Shown: positions 23,503-34,936, counted from the stretch's first letter. The stretch: DNA of 64,000 bases from Glutamicibacter protophormiae (GCF_014647495.1 NZ_BMPH01000004.1:1-64000), one strand, 5' to 3'. The notes: a model not told the origin generated them from the letters alone. Program-made: numbers and translations.

Positions 23503-24783
23503 CTACTCGCCGAGCAGGTGCGAGGGCTTCTGGCCTTCGAGCAGTTCCACGGACTCGTCGGAAGGGTCCTGCGCCTGGGCGCCGAGCTTTCCGCGGGTCA
23601 GCTTGTTCATGATCATCGCGATCGCGCCGTCGCCGGTCACGTTGGTCGCGGTGCCGAAGGAGTCCAGCGCGATGTAGGCGGCGAACATCAGGCCGACCTC
23701 GACCTCGCCGAAGCCCAGCATGGTCTGCAGCAGGCCGGCGGCCGCGGCGATCGCGCCGCCGGGGACGCCCGGGGCGGCGATCATCATGACGCCGAGCATT
23801 AGGATGAACGGCAGGTAGGCGCCGAAGGCGACGTTGCCGCCGGTGAGCAGCAGCACCGCGATGGAGAAGCAGGTGATCTTGACCATCGAGCCGGACAGGT
23901 GGATGGTGGCGCACAGCGGCACCACGAAGCCTGCCACGGAATCGGAAACCTTGTTCTTCTTGGTGGAGGCCAGGGTGACCGGGATGGTGGCCGCGGAGGA
24001 CGAGGTGCCCAGCGCGGTGAAGTAGGCGTCGCGCATGTTCCACAGCGCCTTGAGCGGGTTCTGCTTGTTCATCGAACCGGCGATGGCGTACTGCAGCAGC
24101 AGCACCACCAGGGTCAGCGCGAAGGAGACCACGGCGACCAGCAGGAACTTCTGGATCACCACGACGGCCGAGCCGCTGGCGGAGAGGTCCAGGAAGATGC
24201 CGAAGATGAACAGCGGCAGTGCCGGGACGATGATGCGGCGGATGACGCCCTCGATGATCGCGCGGAATTCGACGACGCCGCGGAACAGCACCTTGGAGTG
24301 GAAGGAGGTGATGCCCACGCCGACCATGAAGGCCAGCACCAGCGCGGTCATCACCGGGAAGACCGGCGGCAGCACGATCTCAGTGGCGGAGCCCGACGCG
24401 GAGGCGCTCAGGGTCACGAAGGCTTCGAAGCCGGACCCCTCGCCCTCGGTGATGGCTTCCACGCCTCCGCCGGACAGCGGGCCGCGGAACAGCCAGATGC
24501 TGGTGAAGTACGCCAGCAGGCCGGCGGCCAGGGTGGAGCCGTAGGCGACGACCGCGGTGATGCCCAGCCACTTGCCGGCGCCCTTGCCGAGCTCCGCGAT
24601 GGCCGGGGCGACCAGGCCGAAGATGATCAGGGGCACCACGAAGCCCAGGACGCCGGAGAAGATCGAGTTGTAGGTGAGGAAGACGCTGCCCAGCCAGAGC
24701 GGCATCACCGGGCCCAGCAGTATGCCGGCCACGATGGCCAGGACTATCCATCCCAGCAGCGGTATCGATTTCAGCAGCTTCAT
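23503..24783 (-). CDS. Dicarboxylate/amino acid:cation symporter (DAACS family)
   Basis: A 426-residue membrane transporter of the GltP/DctA/SstT family that imports glutamate, aspartate, C4-dicarboxylates or serine with Na+ or H+. The serine-rich re-entrant loop GTSSSAATIPVTL and the C-terminal NVTGDGAIAMIMNKL mark the substrate- and cation-binding site, and MMIAAPGVPGGAI is the conserved second hairpin. ATG at 24783 has AAAGGA six bases upstream; the longer frame to 24879 is not supported. The substrate cannot be settled from sequence alone. It is divergent from the UvrA-like gene. Confidence 0.92.
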   Translation of the reverse strand: MKLLKSIPLLGWIVLAIVAGILLGPVMPLWLGSVFLTYNSIFSGVLGFVVPLIIFGLVAPAIAELGKGAGKWLGITAVVAYGSTLAAGLLAYFTSIWLFRGPLSGGGVEAITEGEGSGFEAFVTLSASASGSATEIVLPPVFPVMTALVLAFMVGVGITSFHSKVLFRGVVEFRAIIEGVIRRIIVPALPLFIFGIFLDLSASGSAVVVIQKFLLVAVVSFALTLVVLLLQYAIAGSMNKQNPLKALWNMRDAYFTALGTSSSAATIPVTLASTKKNKVSDSVAGFVVPLCATIHLSGSMVKITCFSIAVLLLTGGNVAFGAYLPFILMLGVMMIAAPGVPGGAIAAAAGLLQTMLGFGEVEVGLMFAAYIALDSFGTATNVTGDGAIAMIMNKLTRGKLGAQAQDPSDESVELLEGQKPSHLLGE

Positions 24784-24923
24784 GATGATCCTTTGGGGTG
24801 AGGGGGACGGAGCGATGCGGTGCGCCCGCGGATTGTGTCGCAGCGCACCCAACAATGATAGAGGGTGGCCGGGGTGCACCGAAATTCCCCCGCGCAGGGG
24901 CGGATTTAAGTAGGCTGGTTTCC

Positions 24924-27185
<2,262 letters not shown>

Positions 27186-27312
27186 GCGTGGACGTCCGGC
27201 TGCGCAGAAACTGGCCCGCACGCAGCCCCGCTCGTTGTTGCCCAGGGCGCCGGGACGGACTGCGGGTAGGGCGCATTGCGGCGCCATGCGTTGCCAAAAG
27301 CCATATACTCAA

Positions 27313-27615
27313 ATGATGGAGACTTTCAAGCGGCAGCAGGTCGTCGATTTTCTCGTGGACGACCTCGGCTACGACGCGCACCTGACGCCGTGGGGCATCT
27401 TCATTGACATGCCGAACTTCGAGGACACGGGTCGCACCGTCATCGAATGGCGCGTCGGCGAGCGCGACATCGCAGATTTGAATGGACTCAGGATGCCACG
27501 CGGATTCGTCGGCGGTGCCGCCTACGCAATGCAAGAGCTCCGTGCCGTGCTTGCCTGCTTCATCGGAGACCGGGGCATCATGCGCGGTTCGGCGTTGCGC
27601 ATCGAGCCGGCGTAG
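27313..27615 (+). CDS. Hypothetical protein
   Basis: A possible 100-residue soluble protein starting at ATG 27313 (a second ATG follows directly). The composition looks coding (FKRQQVVDFLVDDLGYDA, LRAVLACFIGDRG), but I recognise no family. The ribosome site is weak. It stands alone, 127 bases after the UvrA-like gene. The 290 bases that follow hold no supported gene; a minus-strand frame there (LESPRVIARRTARQLAAR) may be a remnant. Confidence 0.55.
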   Translation: MMETFKRQQVVDFLVDDLGYDAHLTPWGIFIDMPNFEDTGRTVIEWRVGERDIADLNGLRMPRGFVGGAAYAMQELRAVLACFIGDRGIMRGSALRIEPA

Positions 27616-27903
27616 CACATGGCGATGATCACTGCCTGAGCAGTCAGCGTGGTCGCGACATGGCCCGCGCGGCGAGCTGGCGCGCCGTGCGGCGGGCGAT
27701 CACCCTAGGCGATTCCAGATTAAAAGCTTGCTCCGCCCGTGAAGCCGTGGTTTCCAAGGAGTCTCCTGCCGATGCTCCCACGTGGTGATTGGCAGCGCGC
27801 CCGGCTCCTGGCACAGGTGGTGGAATCCAGTCGGGAGGCCCGGGACGGCGACAACGGTCGCCGCCCTTCCAGCTCCTGCGCACGCGGCGACCCGGTTGCC
27901 CGG

Positions 27904-28512
27904 CTAGGCGGCGCTGAGCACCGCGACCAGGAAGTCGTCGTTCGGCGCGTGCAGTTGCCAGGTGGAGTATTCCTGGTCCACAGACAGCCCGGCGTGCGCG
28001 GCGTCGGCGCGGAAGTCCGCGAACTCGTAGCCGCGGCCGGCGCCGAAGCCCACCACCAGCCGGCCGCCCTCGGCCAGGCGCCCGCGCAGCCGGGCCAGCG
28101 CCGGGAGGCGCTCGCCGGCGGACAGGAAGGTGAGCACATTGCCGGCGCAGACCACCAGGTCGAACTCGGTCAGCTCCCCCGGCCCCTCGGGCAGGGTGAA
28201 GTCGGCCAGGTTGCCCTGCAGCCAGCGCACGAACGGATAGTCTTCGCGGGCCACCTGGATCAGCTGCGCATCCAGGTCCACACCCAGCACGCGGTGGCCG
28301 TGCTCGGCCAGCCAGCCGCCGATGCGACCGGTGCCGCAGCCCGCGTCCAGGATGCGCGCGCCGCGGTCGGCCATGGCGTCGATCATCCGGGCCTCGCCGT
28401 GGATGTCGCGGCCCTGCGCGATGAATCCGCGCCAGCGTTCGGCGTAGTCCGCCGCGTGGTCGGGGTTGTTGCGGAGTGCGGCAAGCCAGAGGTTTTCTTC
28501 GGGACCAGTCAT
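27904..28512 (-). CDS. Class I SAM-dependent methyltransferase
   Basis: A 202-residue Rossmann-fold methyltransferase. The SAM-binding motif I is ILDAGCGTGRIGGWLAE, the acidic motif II end is LGVDLDAQLI, and LVVCAGNVLTF is the post-II strand. The substrate is unknown. The gene starts 42 bases after the stop of the oxidoreductase gene on the same strand, so it may be the last gene of the unit DUF1304 - oxidoreductase - methyltransferase. Confidence 0.88.
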   Translation of the reverse strand: MTGPEENLWLAALRNNPDHAADYAERWRGFIAQGRDIHGEARMIDAMADRGARILDAGCGTGRIGGWLAEHGHRVLGVDLDAQLIQVAREDYPFVRWLQGNLADFTLPEGPGELTEFDLVVCAGNVLTFLSAGERLPALARLRGRLAEGGRLVVGFGAGRGYEFADFRADAAHAGLSVDQEYSTWQLHAPNDDFLVAVLSAA

Positions 28513-28554
28513 GCTCCCAGTTTCCCACGACCGGCACTGCGCCCAGGCCAGGTG

Positions 28555-29565
28555 CTAGATGCGCACCAGCATCTTGCCGGTGTTCGCCCCCTGCATCATC
28601 GCGATGAACGCCTCAACGGTGTTTTCGATTCCGTCCACGATCGTCTCGTCGTAGGCGATCTTGCCTTCGGTGAACCACTGGCCCATGCGCTGACCGAACT
28701 CCGGCGCATGCTGCAGGTAGTTGGACAGGGTGAAGCCCTGCAGCTTCAGGCCGCGGGTGATCAGGTTCGCCATGTTGCGCGGCCCGACGGGAGCCTGGGT
28801 GGTGTTGTAGCTGGAAATCGCACCGCACAGCGCGGCGCGGCCGCCGTCGTTGAAGGCTCCCAGCGCCGCTTCCAGGTGCTCGCCGCCGACGTTGTCGAAG
28901 AACACGTCGATGCCCTCGGGCGCCATCGCGGCCAGCTGGCCGGCGACATCCCCGTCCTTGTAGTTGAAGGCGGCGTCGTAGCCGTACTTCTGCGTGAGCA
29001 GCTCGACCTTCTCGGGGCTGCCGGCGGAGCCGATGACGCGCTTGGCGCCCAGCAGGCGGGCGATCTGCCCGGCGGCGGTGCCCACGGCCCCGGCGGCGCC
29101 GGAGATGAAGACGGTGTCCCCCTCCTTCATCCCGGCGACCACGGTCAGCCCCACCCACGCGGTCAGCCCGGTCATGCCCATCATGTGCAGGCGCAGCGAG
29201 CTGGGCACGCCGGGGATCTCGGGCACCGGGGTGAAGGTTTCCGCCGCGGCTTGCACGGTGTCCGACCAGCCGTGCTGGTGGGTGACCAGCGTGCCGACGG
29301 GCAGCTGCTGCGCGGCGGAGGCGACAACCCGGCCGACGGCGCCGCCGGCGATCCGTTCGCCGATCTGGTACGGGGCGACATAGGAGCGCGTGTCGTTCAT
29401 GCGGCCGCGCATGTAGGGGTCCACCGAGATGAACTCGTTGCGCACCCGCACCTGGCCGTCGGCCATGGCGGGCAGCTCGACGGTGCGGACCTCGAAGTTC
29501 TCTTCGGAGGGCCAGCCGGCCGGGCGGGAGGCGAGCAGGATCTGGGTGCTGGTGGTGTTGTCCAT
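28555..29565 (-). CDS. NADP-dependent oxidoreductase of the MDR (CurA/leukotriene B4 dehydrogenase-like) family
   Basis: A zinc-free medium-chain reductase of 336 residues. Family members reduce the double bond of enones such as curcumin or alkenals using NADPH. Conserved parts are SVDPYMRGRM, MGMTGLTAWVGL, the nucleotide-binding ISGAAGAVGTAAGQIA, FDNVGGEHLEAAL and the C-terminal GANTGKMLVRI. ATG at 29565 has AAAGGG about eleven bases upstream. It follows the DUF1304 gene by 68 bases and is probably under the divergent TetR regulator; it is therefore likely induced by a reactive small molecule. Confidence 0.9.
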   Translation of the reverse strand: MDNTTSTQILLASRPAGWPSEENFEVRTVELPAMADGQVRVRNEFISVDPYMRGRMNDTRSYVAPYQIGERIAGGAVGRVVASAAQQLPVGTLVTHQHGWSDTVQAAAETFTPVPEIPGVPSSLRLHMMGMTGLTAWVGLTVVAGMKEGDTVFISGAAGAVGTAAGQIARLLGAKRVIGSAGSPEKVELLTQKYGYDAAFNYKDGDVAGQLAAMAPEGIDVFFDNVGGEHLEAALGAFNDGGRAALCGAISSYNTTQAPVGPRNMANLITRGLKLQGFTLSNYLQHAPEFGQRMGQWFTEGKIAYDETIVDGIENTVEAFIAMMQGANTGKMLVRI

Positions 29566-29633
29566 GGGTTGGTGTGCCCTTTCTGTAGTGGAGCGATCCG
29601 GAGGATGCCCCGATCGGCGAGTCGATAGGCTCC

Positions 29634-30020
29634 CTAGCGGAGCAGTCCGAGCGCCAGCGCGATGAGCCCCAGCAGCGGCAGCGCACCCTGCTTCAGGGCG
29701 GTCGAGGATTTTTCGGGGCTGGAAATGCCCAGCACCAGGGCAGCGAGCAGCATGGAGCCAAGGCCCGTGAAAACCAGCGTGGATCCCACGGCCAGCTGCC
29801 CCGCGAGCTGGAAGGCCAGCCCTGCGAGCACGGCGAGCGCCAGGAACAGGTTGTAGAAGCCCTGGTTGAAGGCCAGGGTCCGGGTGGCGCGGGCGTCCGC
29901 GGCGCTGGTGCCGAAGACCTTGCGTGTGGCAGGGCGTTCCCACCACAGCGTTTCGAGCGCGAAGATGTATACGTGCAGCAGCGCGGCCAACAGCGCCAGG
30001 AACTGCGAGGCGAGCATCAT
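29634..30020 (-). CDS. DUF1304 membrane protein
   Basis: A 128-residue protein with four predicted membrane helices and the family's conserved LLHVYIFALETLWWERP and FNQGFYNLFLALAVL. The role is unknown. The start at ATG 30020 has GGAAGGA upstream. It is the first gene transcribed away from the TetR gene, and its promoter overlaps a perfect 15-bp inverted repeat. Confidence 0.9.
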   Translation of the reverse strand: MMLASQFLALLAALLHVYIFALETLWWERPATRKVFGTSAADARATRTLAFNQGFYNLFLALAVLAGLAFQLAGQLAVGSTLVFTGLGSMLLAALVLGISSPEKSSTALKQGALPLLGLIALALGLLR

Positions 30021-30064
30021 GGCTGCGTCCTTCCCTCGGCGGCCGCCGCCGCGAACCTATTTCT

Positions 30065-30102
30065 GTAACGACCATTTCAATATATACTGAAATGGTCGTT
30101 AC
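30065..30102. promoter_or_regulatory. TetR operator with overlapping divergent promoters
   Basis: GTAACGACCATTTCA (30065-30079) is repeated exactly inverted at 30088-30102 with ATATATAC between. The A+T centre can serve as -10 elements for both directions. It starts 45 bases from the DUF1304 start and ends 19 bases before the TetR start, so the TetR protein very likely binds here and represses both genes. Confidence 0.85.
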
Positions 30103-30121
30103 GAAAAGGGAAAGGACTGTG

Positions 30122-30706
30122 ATGGCTCGAACACTGGCCTTCGACCGCGCCGAGGTGGTGCGCCAGGCGCGTGCTGTTTTCTGGTCCCGCGGCTACGAAT
30201 CGGCCGCCATCCCCGAGCTGGAAGCCGCCACCGGGTTGAGCCGATCGAGCATCTACAACTCCTTCGGCTCCAAGCGCGGGCTGTTCGATGCGGCGGTCGA
30301 CAGCTACCTGGACGAGGTGGTCCGGCCGCGGCTCGCGGCCCTGGCCGGAGGCGACGTCGCCGCCCAGGCGCTGGACGAGTACCTGGCGGCGACGCAGGCC
30401 ATTTTCCAGAAGCCCGAATCGCTGCCGGCGGCCAACGGGTGCCTGCTGATCAACAGCGCCAACGCCCCGATCGCCAGCGATGAACACGTCAGCCAGGCAA
30501 TCTGCGCCTACCGCGGTGAATTGCACGCCGCATTCTCCCGCGGGCTGCAGGCCGCCGTCCCGGGACTGGCCGGCCAGCGTCTTGCGCTGCTGGCAGATGC
30601 GGTCACCGGATTGGTGGTCGCGGCCTTCGCGCTGGTCCGCATCAGCCCCGCCGAGGCGGCCCGGCTGGTCGAGTCGGCCCGGCGGCTGGCCAGGGCGCAG
30701 GCGTAG
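30122..30706 (+). CDS. TetR/AcrR family repressor
   Basis: A 194-residue regulator with the N-terminal helix-turn-helix in AVFWSRGYESAAIPELEAATGLSRSSIYNSFGSKRGLF (split here into FWSRGYESAAIPELE and LSRSSIYNSFGSKRGLF). The C-terminal ligand domain carries NGCLLINSA, as in the AcuR/YdhM-like group that senses small electrophiles. ATG at 30122 follows AAAGGA. It is divergent from the DUF1304-oxidoreductase unit and faces a perfect palindromic operator. Its stop lies two bases from the convergent lipoprotein gene's stop. Confidence 0.92.
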   Translation: MARTLAFDRAEVVRQARAVFWSRGYESAAIPELEAATGLSRSSIYNSFGSKRGLFDAAVDSYLDEVVRPRLAALAGGDVAAQALDEYLAATQAIFQKPESLPAANGCLLINSANAPIASDEHVSQAICAYRGELHAAFSRGLQAAVPGLAGQRLALLADAVTGLVVAAFALVRISPAEAARLVESARRLARAQA

Positions 30707-30708
30707 GG

Positions 30709-32280
30709 TCAGCGCCCGCCGGGCCCGCCGCCCAGGCCGGAGGCGTACTGCCCCGCGGTGACCGTCGCCACCGGCACGGCCCCGTCCAGGCTCCCGGCGC
30801 CGAGCCCGGCCGCCTCCTCTGCGCTGCCGCCGGTGGAAATCGTGTAGCTCCGGCCGTTCTCGATGTCCTTGGCCGAATACACCAGGTTCCCGGTCGGCTT
30901 GCTGGCGACGAACGTGGCAACGAGCTTCCCGGCCGAGTCCGCAACCTGGATCGCGGTGCCCGCGGGAACCGCGGATCCCAGCGAGACCTGCAGCCCGCCC
31001 TGGGTGGAGGATCCGCCCAGCCCCTGGGCCATCGAATCGCTGCCCGCGGCCGCCAGCACCCCGCCGGTGACGGCAACGTCCCCGTTCGCGTCGTTGGAAC
31101 CGTTGCCGCCGGCGGCCGGCCCGTTCACCACGATCTGCCCGCCGGAAATCGCGATGTCGCCGTTGGAGTCCAGCCCGTCGCCCTCGGCATGAACTGTCAC
31201 GCTGCCGCCGGAGATGGCCAGGTGGACGTCGCCGGCCTGTTCTGCGCCTCCCCCGCCGCCCAGGGGCGAGGCGGCGCCCGCGGCGTTCAGCCCGTCGTCG
31301 CTGGCCGTGGCATCGACGGTACCGCCGGAAATGTGGATGTCGGCGGCTTCCAGCGCTTCGGTCGAATCGCTGACCACGGCGGTGCCGCCGCTGATGCTCA
31401 ACGCCGTCTGCGCCTTCAGCCCGTCATCCCCCGCGGAGACGGTGAGCTGTCCGGCGTACTGGTGCAGCCAGCCGCGGTCGGCATCGGTGTCGTTGGTGGA
31501 GCCGATGCCGTCCCCGGCGGCGGTCACGGTGCAGTTCCCGCCGAGCACCAGCACGTAGTTTTTGCCCTTGATCCCGTCGTCCGCCGCGGCCACCGTGACC
31601 CGCCCGGAATCAAGCACCAGCCCGCCCTTGCTGGCGATGCCGTCCTGGTAGTTGCCCTCCACGGTCAATGCGCCCTCGCCGGCGATGGCCAGGTCAGCCA
31701 TGGAGTAGATCGCAGCGTTCGGCGCGTCCGCGCCCGTGTCGGCGTAGTCGGGTGCGTCGCTGACCGCGTTCGACGACCCCTGCGCCAGATGCAGCAGCAC
31801 CTCGTCCGCCTCGTTGACCAGGATGGCGGGTCCCGTAAAGGACGCAATCTGCGCGCCGTCCAGGATGATCCGCACCGGGTCCTTTGCGGGGGCATCCACC
31901 ACCAGCTGCCCGTCGCCGAGCGTCCCGGAGACCCGGTAGGTGCCCGCCGCGCTGATTCTCACGGTGCCGCCGGAGACCGAGACCGCCGCTGCATTCGCGC
32001 CCTCGGCGAGGGAGCCGGAATCGGCCAGCGTGAGCGTGGTTTCGGCGGCCGCGTCCCACTTCAGGTCCCGGGCGTCGAAGTGGGTGTCCTCGGTGACCTC
32101 CCCGGGTGCAGCGGTGCTTCTGTCGGGCGAGCTGCTGGGCACCGCCGCGCTTTGGAAGGTGGTGTTGCCAGTCACTTCGGACACGGTTTTGGTCGACCCT
32201 GCGGAGCAGCCGGCCAGGGCCGCGGCCAGGGCCAGAACCGCCACCGATGCCAGGGCCTTGGGTCGGAACGGGAACGTCAT
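30709..32280 (-). CDS. Carbohydrate-binding domain (DUF4353-like) lipoprotein
   Basis: A secreted lipoprotein of 523 residues. The signal peptide ends in LAGC with lipidated Cys25. The body is a repetitive beta-rich domain with five related turns (DDGIKGKN, GDGIGSTN, DDGLKAQT, DDGLNAAG, GDGLDSNG), as in the carbohydrate-binding family often linked to CotH-type spore-coat kinases. No cotH gene is visible here. I chose ATG at 32280 with GAGG ten bases upstream; ATG 32289 is three codons earlier. The glycine-rich C-terminus (GLGGGPGGR) is open-ended. Its ligand is unknown. Confidence 0.85.
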   Translation of the reverse strand: MTFPFRPKALASVAVLALAAALAGCSAGSTKTVSEVTGNTTFQSAAVPSSSPDRSTAAPGEVTEDTHFDARDLKWDAAAETTLTLADSGSLAEGANAAAVSVSGGTVRISAAGTYRVSGTLGDGQLVVDAPAKDPVRIILDGAQIASFTGPAILVNEADEVLLHLAQGSSNAVSDAPDYADTGADAPNAAIYSMADLAIAGEGALTVEGNYQDGIASKGGLVLDSGRVTVAAADDGIKGKNYVLVLGGNCTVTAAGDGIGSTNDTDADRGWLHQYAGQLTVSAGDDGLKAQTALSISGGTAVVSDSTEALEAADIHISGGTVDATASDDGLNAAGAASPLGGGGGAEQAGDVHLAISGGSVTVHAEGDGLDSNGDIAISGGQIVVNGPAAGGNGSNDANGDVAVTGGVLAAAGSDSMAQGLGGSSTQGGLQVSLGSAVPAGTAIQVADSAGKLVATFVASKPTGNLVYSAKDIENGRSYTISTGGSAEEAAGLGAGSLDGAVPVATVTAGQYASGLGGGPGGR

Positions 32281-32434
32281 GGGGCTCATCCTCGGGGAAT
32301 TGAAGGGGTTGCACCCATTCTTTTCCCCCAGGCTGTGACGTCTCTGTTCAGCGCAAAAGCCGCACGTATGAATCCCCCGCCCCGGCTGTGACAGGATCCG
32401 CAGGGCCGGCGGCGCTCGCCGGGCACAGGAAAAA

Positions 32435-32474
32435 GCCGGCCGGGCAAAGGAAGTGGTTCCCCTGCCCGGCCGGC
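32435..32474 (-). terminator. Terminator of gnd
   Basis: GCCGGCCGGGCA (32435-32446) pairs with TGCCCGGCCGGC (32463-32474), and GGAA/TTCC extends it inside. On the minus strand it is followed by five T. Confidence 0.88.
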
Positions 32475-32491
32475 ATCCAGCGCTCGAAGAC

Positions 32492-33931
32492 CTAGTGGGT
32501 GTCTTCGGCTTCGATCTCGGAACGGTCGCCGCTCCACAGGGTGTGGAAGGTGCCGTCCTTGTCGGTGCGGCGGTAGGTGTGCGCGCCGAAGAAGTCGCGC
32601 AGGCCCTGGGTCAAGGCCGCCGGCAGGCGGTCGCGGCGCAGGCCGTCGTAGTAGGCCAGCGACGAGGAGAACACCGGCGCCGGGATGCCCAGCTGCACGG
32701 CGATCGACACCACGCGGCGCCAGGCCGGAACGGCCTTGGCGATGGCCTCGGAGAAGGCCGGGGTGAACAGCAGGTTCGCAGGCTGCGCACCGGACTTGTA
32801 GGCGGCCATGATGTCCTTGAGCAGGGCGGCGCGGATGATGCAGCCCTCGCGCCACAGGCCGGCGATCTCGTCCAGCTTCAGCTCCCAGTTGTACTCGGCG
32901 GCGGCCGAGGTGAGCATGTCGATGCCCTGGGCGTAGGAAACCAGCTTCGAGGCGAACAGCGCCTGGCGCACGTCCTCGACGAAGTTCTCCGGCAGCGCGA
33001 CCTCGGTGGTTTCGCCGGCCAGGGCCGACTGGCCCACGGCGCGGATCTCGCGCTGCGAGGACAGCGAGCGGGCGAAGACGGATTCGGCGATGGCGGAGAC
33101 CGGGGAGCCCAGGTCCAGGCCGGACTGCACGGTCCAGCGGCCGGTGCCCTTCTGGCCCGCGGAGTCCTGGATGACGTCGATCAGCGGCTTGCCGGTGGCG
33201 GCGTCGGTGTGGCCCAGCACCTCGGCGGTGATTTCAATCAGGAAGCTGGACAGCTCGCCGGTGTTCCAGTCGGCGAAGATCTGCGCCTGCGCGGCCGGCT
33301 CGATGCCCGCGGCGCTGCGCAGCAGGTCGTAGGCTTCGCCGATGACCTGCATGTCGGCGTACTCGATGCCGTTGTGCACCATCTTCACGAAGTGGCCGGC
33401 GCCGTCGGTGGAGATCCAGGTGCAGCATGGCGCACCGTCGTCGGCCTTGGCGGAGATCTTCTCCAGCATCGGGCCCAGGGCCTTGTAGGATTCGGCCGAG
33501 CCGCCGGGCATGATCGATGGGCCGAGCAGCGCGCCCTCTTCGCCGCCGGAGACGCCGACGCCGACGAAGTGCAGGCCCTTCTCGGCCAGCGAGGCTTCGC
33601 GGCGGCGGGTATCGGTGTAGTGCGAGTTGCCGCCGTCGATGATGATGTCACCCTCGTCCAGCAGCGGAACCAGCTGGTCGATCACGGAGTCGACCGGGCC
33701 GCCGGCCTTGACCATGATCATCACACGGCGCGGGGACTCGAGGTTCGCGACAAGCTCTTCCAAGGATTCGGTGCGGATGAAGTCCCCTTCATCGCCGTGG
33801 GCCTCAAGCAGCGCGTCGGTCTTGGCTACCGAACGGTTGTGCAGGGCGACGGTGTATCCGTTGCGCGCGAAGTTGCGAGCGAGGTTCGCACCCATCACGG
33901 CCAGACCTGTGACACCAATCTGTGCAGGCAT
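32492..33931 (-). CDS. gnd: 6-phosphogluconate dehydrogenase, decarboxylating
   Basis: A 479-residue NADP-type enzyme of the oxidative pentose phosphate pathway that converts 6-phosphogluconate to ribulose 5-phosphate and CO2. The cofactor motif is GVTGLAVMGANLARN (6-20), the active-site region is GVGVSGGEEGALLGPSIMPGG, and MVHNGIEYADMQ follows. The C-terminal FFGAHTYRRTDKDG holds substrate contacts from the partner subunit. GGAGA lies upstream of ATG 33931. It is divergent from the GntR-type regulator and lies beside the gluconate permease and kinase, so gluconate uptake, phosphorylation and oxidation are together. Confidence 0.96.
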   Translation of the reverse strand: MPAQIGVTGLAVMGANLARNFARNGYTVALHNRSVAKTDALLEAHGDEGDFIRTESLEELVANLESPRRVMIMVKAGGPVDSVIDQLVPLLDEGDIIIDGGNSHYTDTRRREASLAEKGLHFVGVGVSGGEEGALLGPSIMPGGSAESYKALGPMLEKISAKADDGAPCCTWISTDGAGHFVKMVHNGIEYADMQVIGEAYDLLRSAAGIEPAAQAQIFADWNTGELSSFLIEITAEVLGHTDAATGKPLIDVIQDSAGQKGTGRWTVQSGLDLGSPVSAIAESVFARSLSSQREIRAVGQSALAGETTEVALPENFVEDVRQALFASKLVSYAQGIDMLTSAAAEYNWELKLDEIAGLWREGCIIRAALLKDIMAAYKSGAQPANLLFTPAFSEAIAKAVPAWRRVVSIAVQLGIPAPVFSSSLAYYDGLRRDRLPAALTQGLRDFFGAHTYRRTDKDGTFHTLWSGDRSEIEAEDTH

Positions 33932-34068
33932 AAAAATAAGTCTCCATCAATTACCGGGAGGTGGGCCGGGAACAGAGACCGGGACAGTCACGGTCTCAGA
34001 TCACGACCACGTGACCCTCCCATCTTACAAGGGTTCGCGAGGCGATTCCCAGCGCACGCACGCACTTA

Positions 34069-34082
34069 AAACATATTTGTTT
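34069..34082. promoter_or_regulatory. Inverted repeat in the gnd-gntR divergent region
   Basis: AAACA-TATT-TGTTT (34069-34082) lies about midway between gnd and gntR. A similar sequence containing CATATTT occurs upstream of gntK. It is a candidate operator for the GntR protein. Confidence 0.4.
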
Positions 34083-34139
34083 ACGCGCGCCGGGGGCCGC
34101 GATGGCCGATACCATCCGCCCATTGGCTAAACTGGCGTC

Positions 34140-34871
34140 ATGGCAACTAGTCTGCACGCTCATGTGGTTGAGCATCTCGGCTCCCGCATCGTCAGCGGAC
34201 AAATTCCCCGCGGCTCCATCATCCTGGCCGCCGAGCTGGAGCAGAAGCTCCAGGTGTCCCGTTCGGTGATCCGCGAGGCGGTGCGGGTCCTGGCCCAGTG
34301 CGGCCTGGTCAACAGCACCAAACGCGTCGGAATCCGGGTGCTCAGCGCCGAGCATTGGAATCCGTACGACGACCACGTGATCCGCTGGCGACTGGCCAGC
34401 GACCACAAGGGCGCACAGCTGCGCTCGCTGACCGAACTGCGCATCTCCGTGGAACCGATGGCAGCCGAGCTGGCCGCCGAGGTCGCCCCGGAGGAAATGC
34501 GCAAGGAACTGATGCTGATCTCGGCGCAGATGAACCACTACGGACGCCAGGGCGATTTGCGCCGCTTCCTCGAACTCGACATCCGCTTCCACGCGCTGGT
34601 GCTCGCCGCCAGCGGTAACGAGATGTTCGCCAACCTGGCCACCCCGGTCGGGGCGATCCTGCGCGGCCGCACCGAACTGGGGCTGATGCCCGAACGCCCC
34701 CACGAGGAGGCGCTGCTGTGGCACCAGTCGGTGGCCGACGCGATTTCCAACTCGGACCCGGCCGCGGCCCGGCGCAACATGGAAAGCATCATGCGCCGCA
34801 CGCACAACGAGATTTCCAGCCTGTGGGAGAACGAGCCGCGCCTGTTCGTGGACCCGGGGAAAACCAGCTAA
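34140..34871 (+). CDS. gntR: FadR-subfamily GntR transcriptional regulator, probable gluconate regulator
   Basis: A 243-residue regulator with an N-terminal winged helix (IVSGQIPRGSIILAAELEQKL, split as IVSGQIPRG and AELEQKLQVSRSVIREAV) and a C-terminal FCD ligand-binding domain whose metal/ligand residues appear in LDIRFHALVLAASGN and WHQSVADAI. The location between gnd and gntP-gntK makes it the likely repressor of gluconate catabolism; that is inference from context. It is followed by a two-part hairpin facing the convergent permease gene. Confidence 0.88.
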   Translation: MATSLHAHVVEHLGSRIVSGQIPRGSIILAAELEQKLQVSRSVIREAVRVLAQCGLVNSTKRVGIRVLSAEHWNPYDDHVIRWRLASDHKGAQLRSLTELRISVEPMAAELAAEVAPEEMRKELMLISAQMNHYGRQGDLRRFLELDIRFHALVLAASGNEMFANLATPVGAILRGRTELGLMPERPHEEALLWHQSVADAISNSDPAAARRNMESIMRRTHNEISSLWENEPRLFVDPGKTS

Positions 34872-34892
34872 TCGGCACCTGAAACACACAGC

Positions 34893-34936
34893 GATCCCGC
34901 TGCCGGCACCATGCAAGGTGCCGACAGCGGGATCGC
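34893..34936. terminator. Bidirectional terminator between gntR and gntP
   Basis: CGATCCCGCTG (34893-34903) pairs with CAGCGGGATCG (34926-34936), and CGGCACC/GGTGCCG continues the stem around ATGCAA. It lies between convergent genes. Confidence 0.88.

Noticed and set aside
31189-32391. Open frame of 400 codons on the plus strand
   Set aside because: It is antisense to the carbohydrate-binding lipoprotein gene, whose signal peptide and repeats show the real frame.
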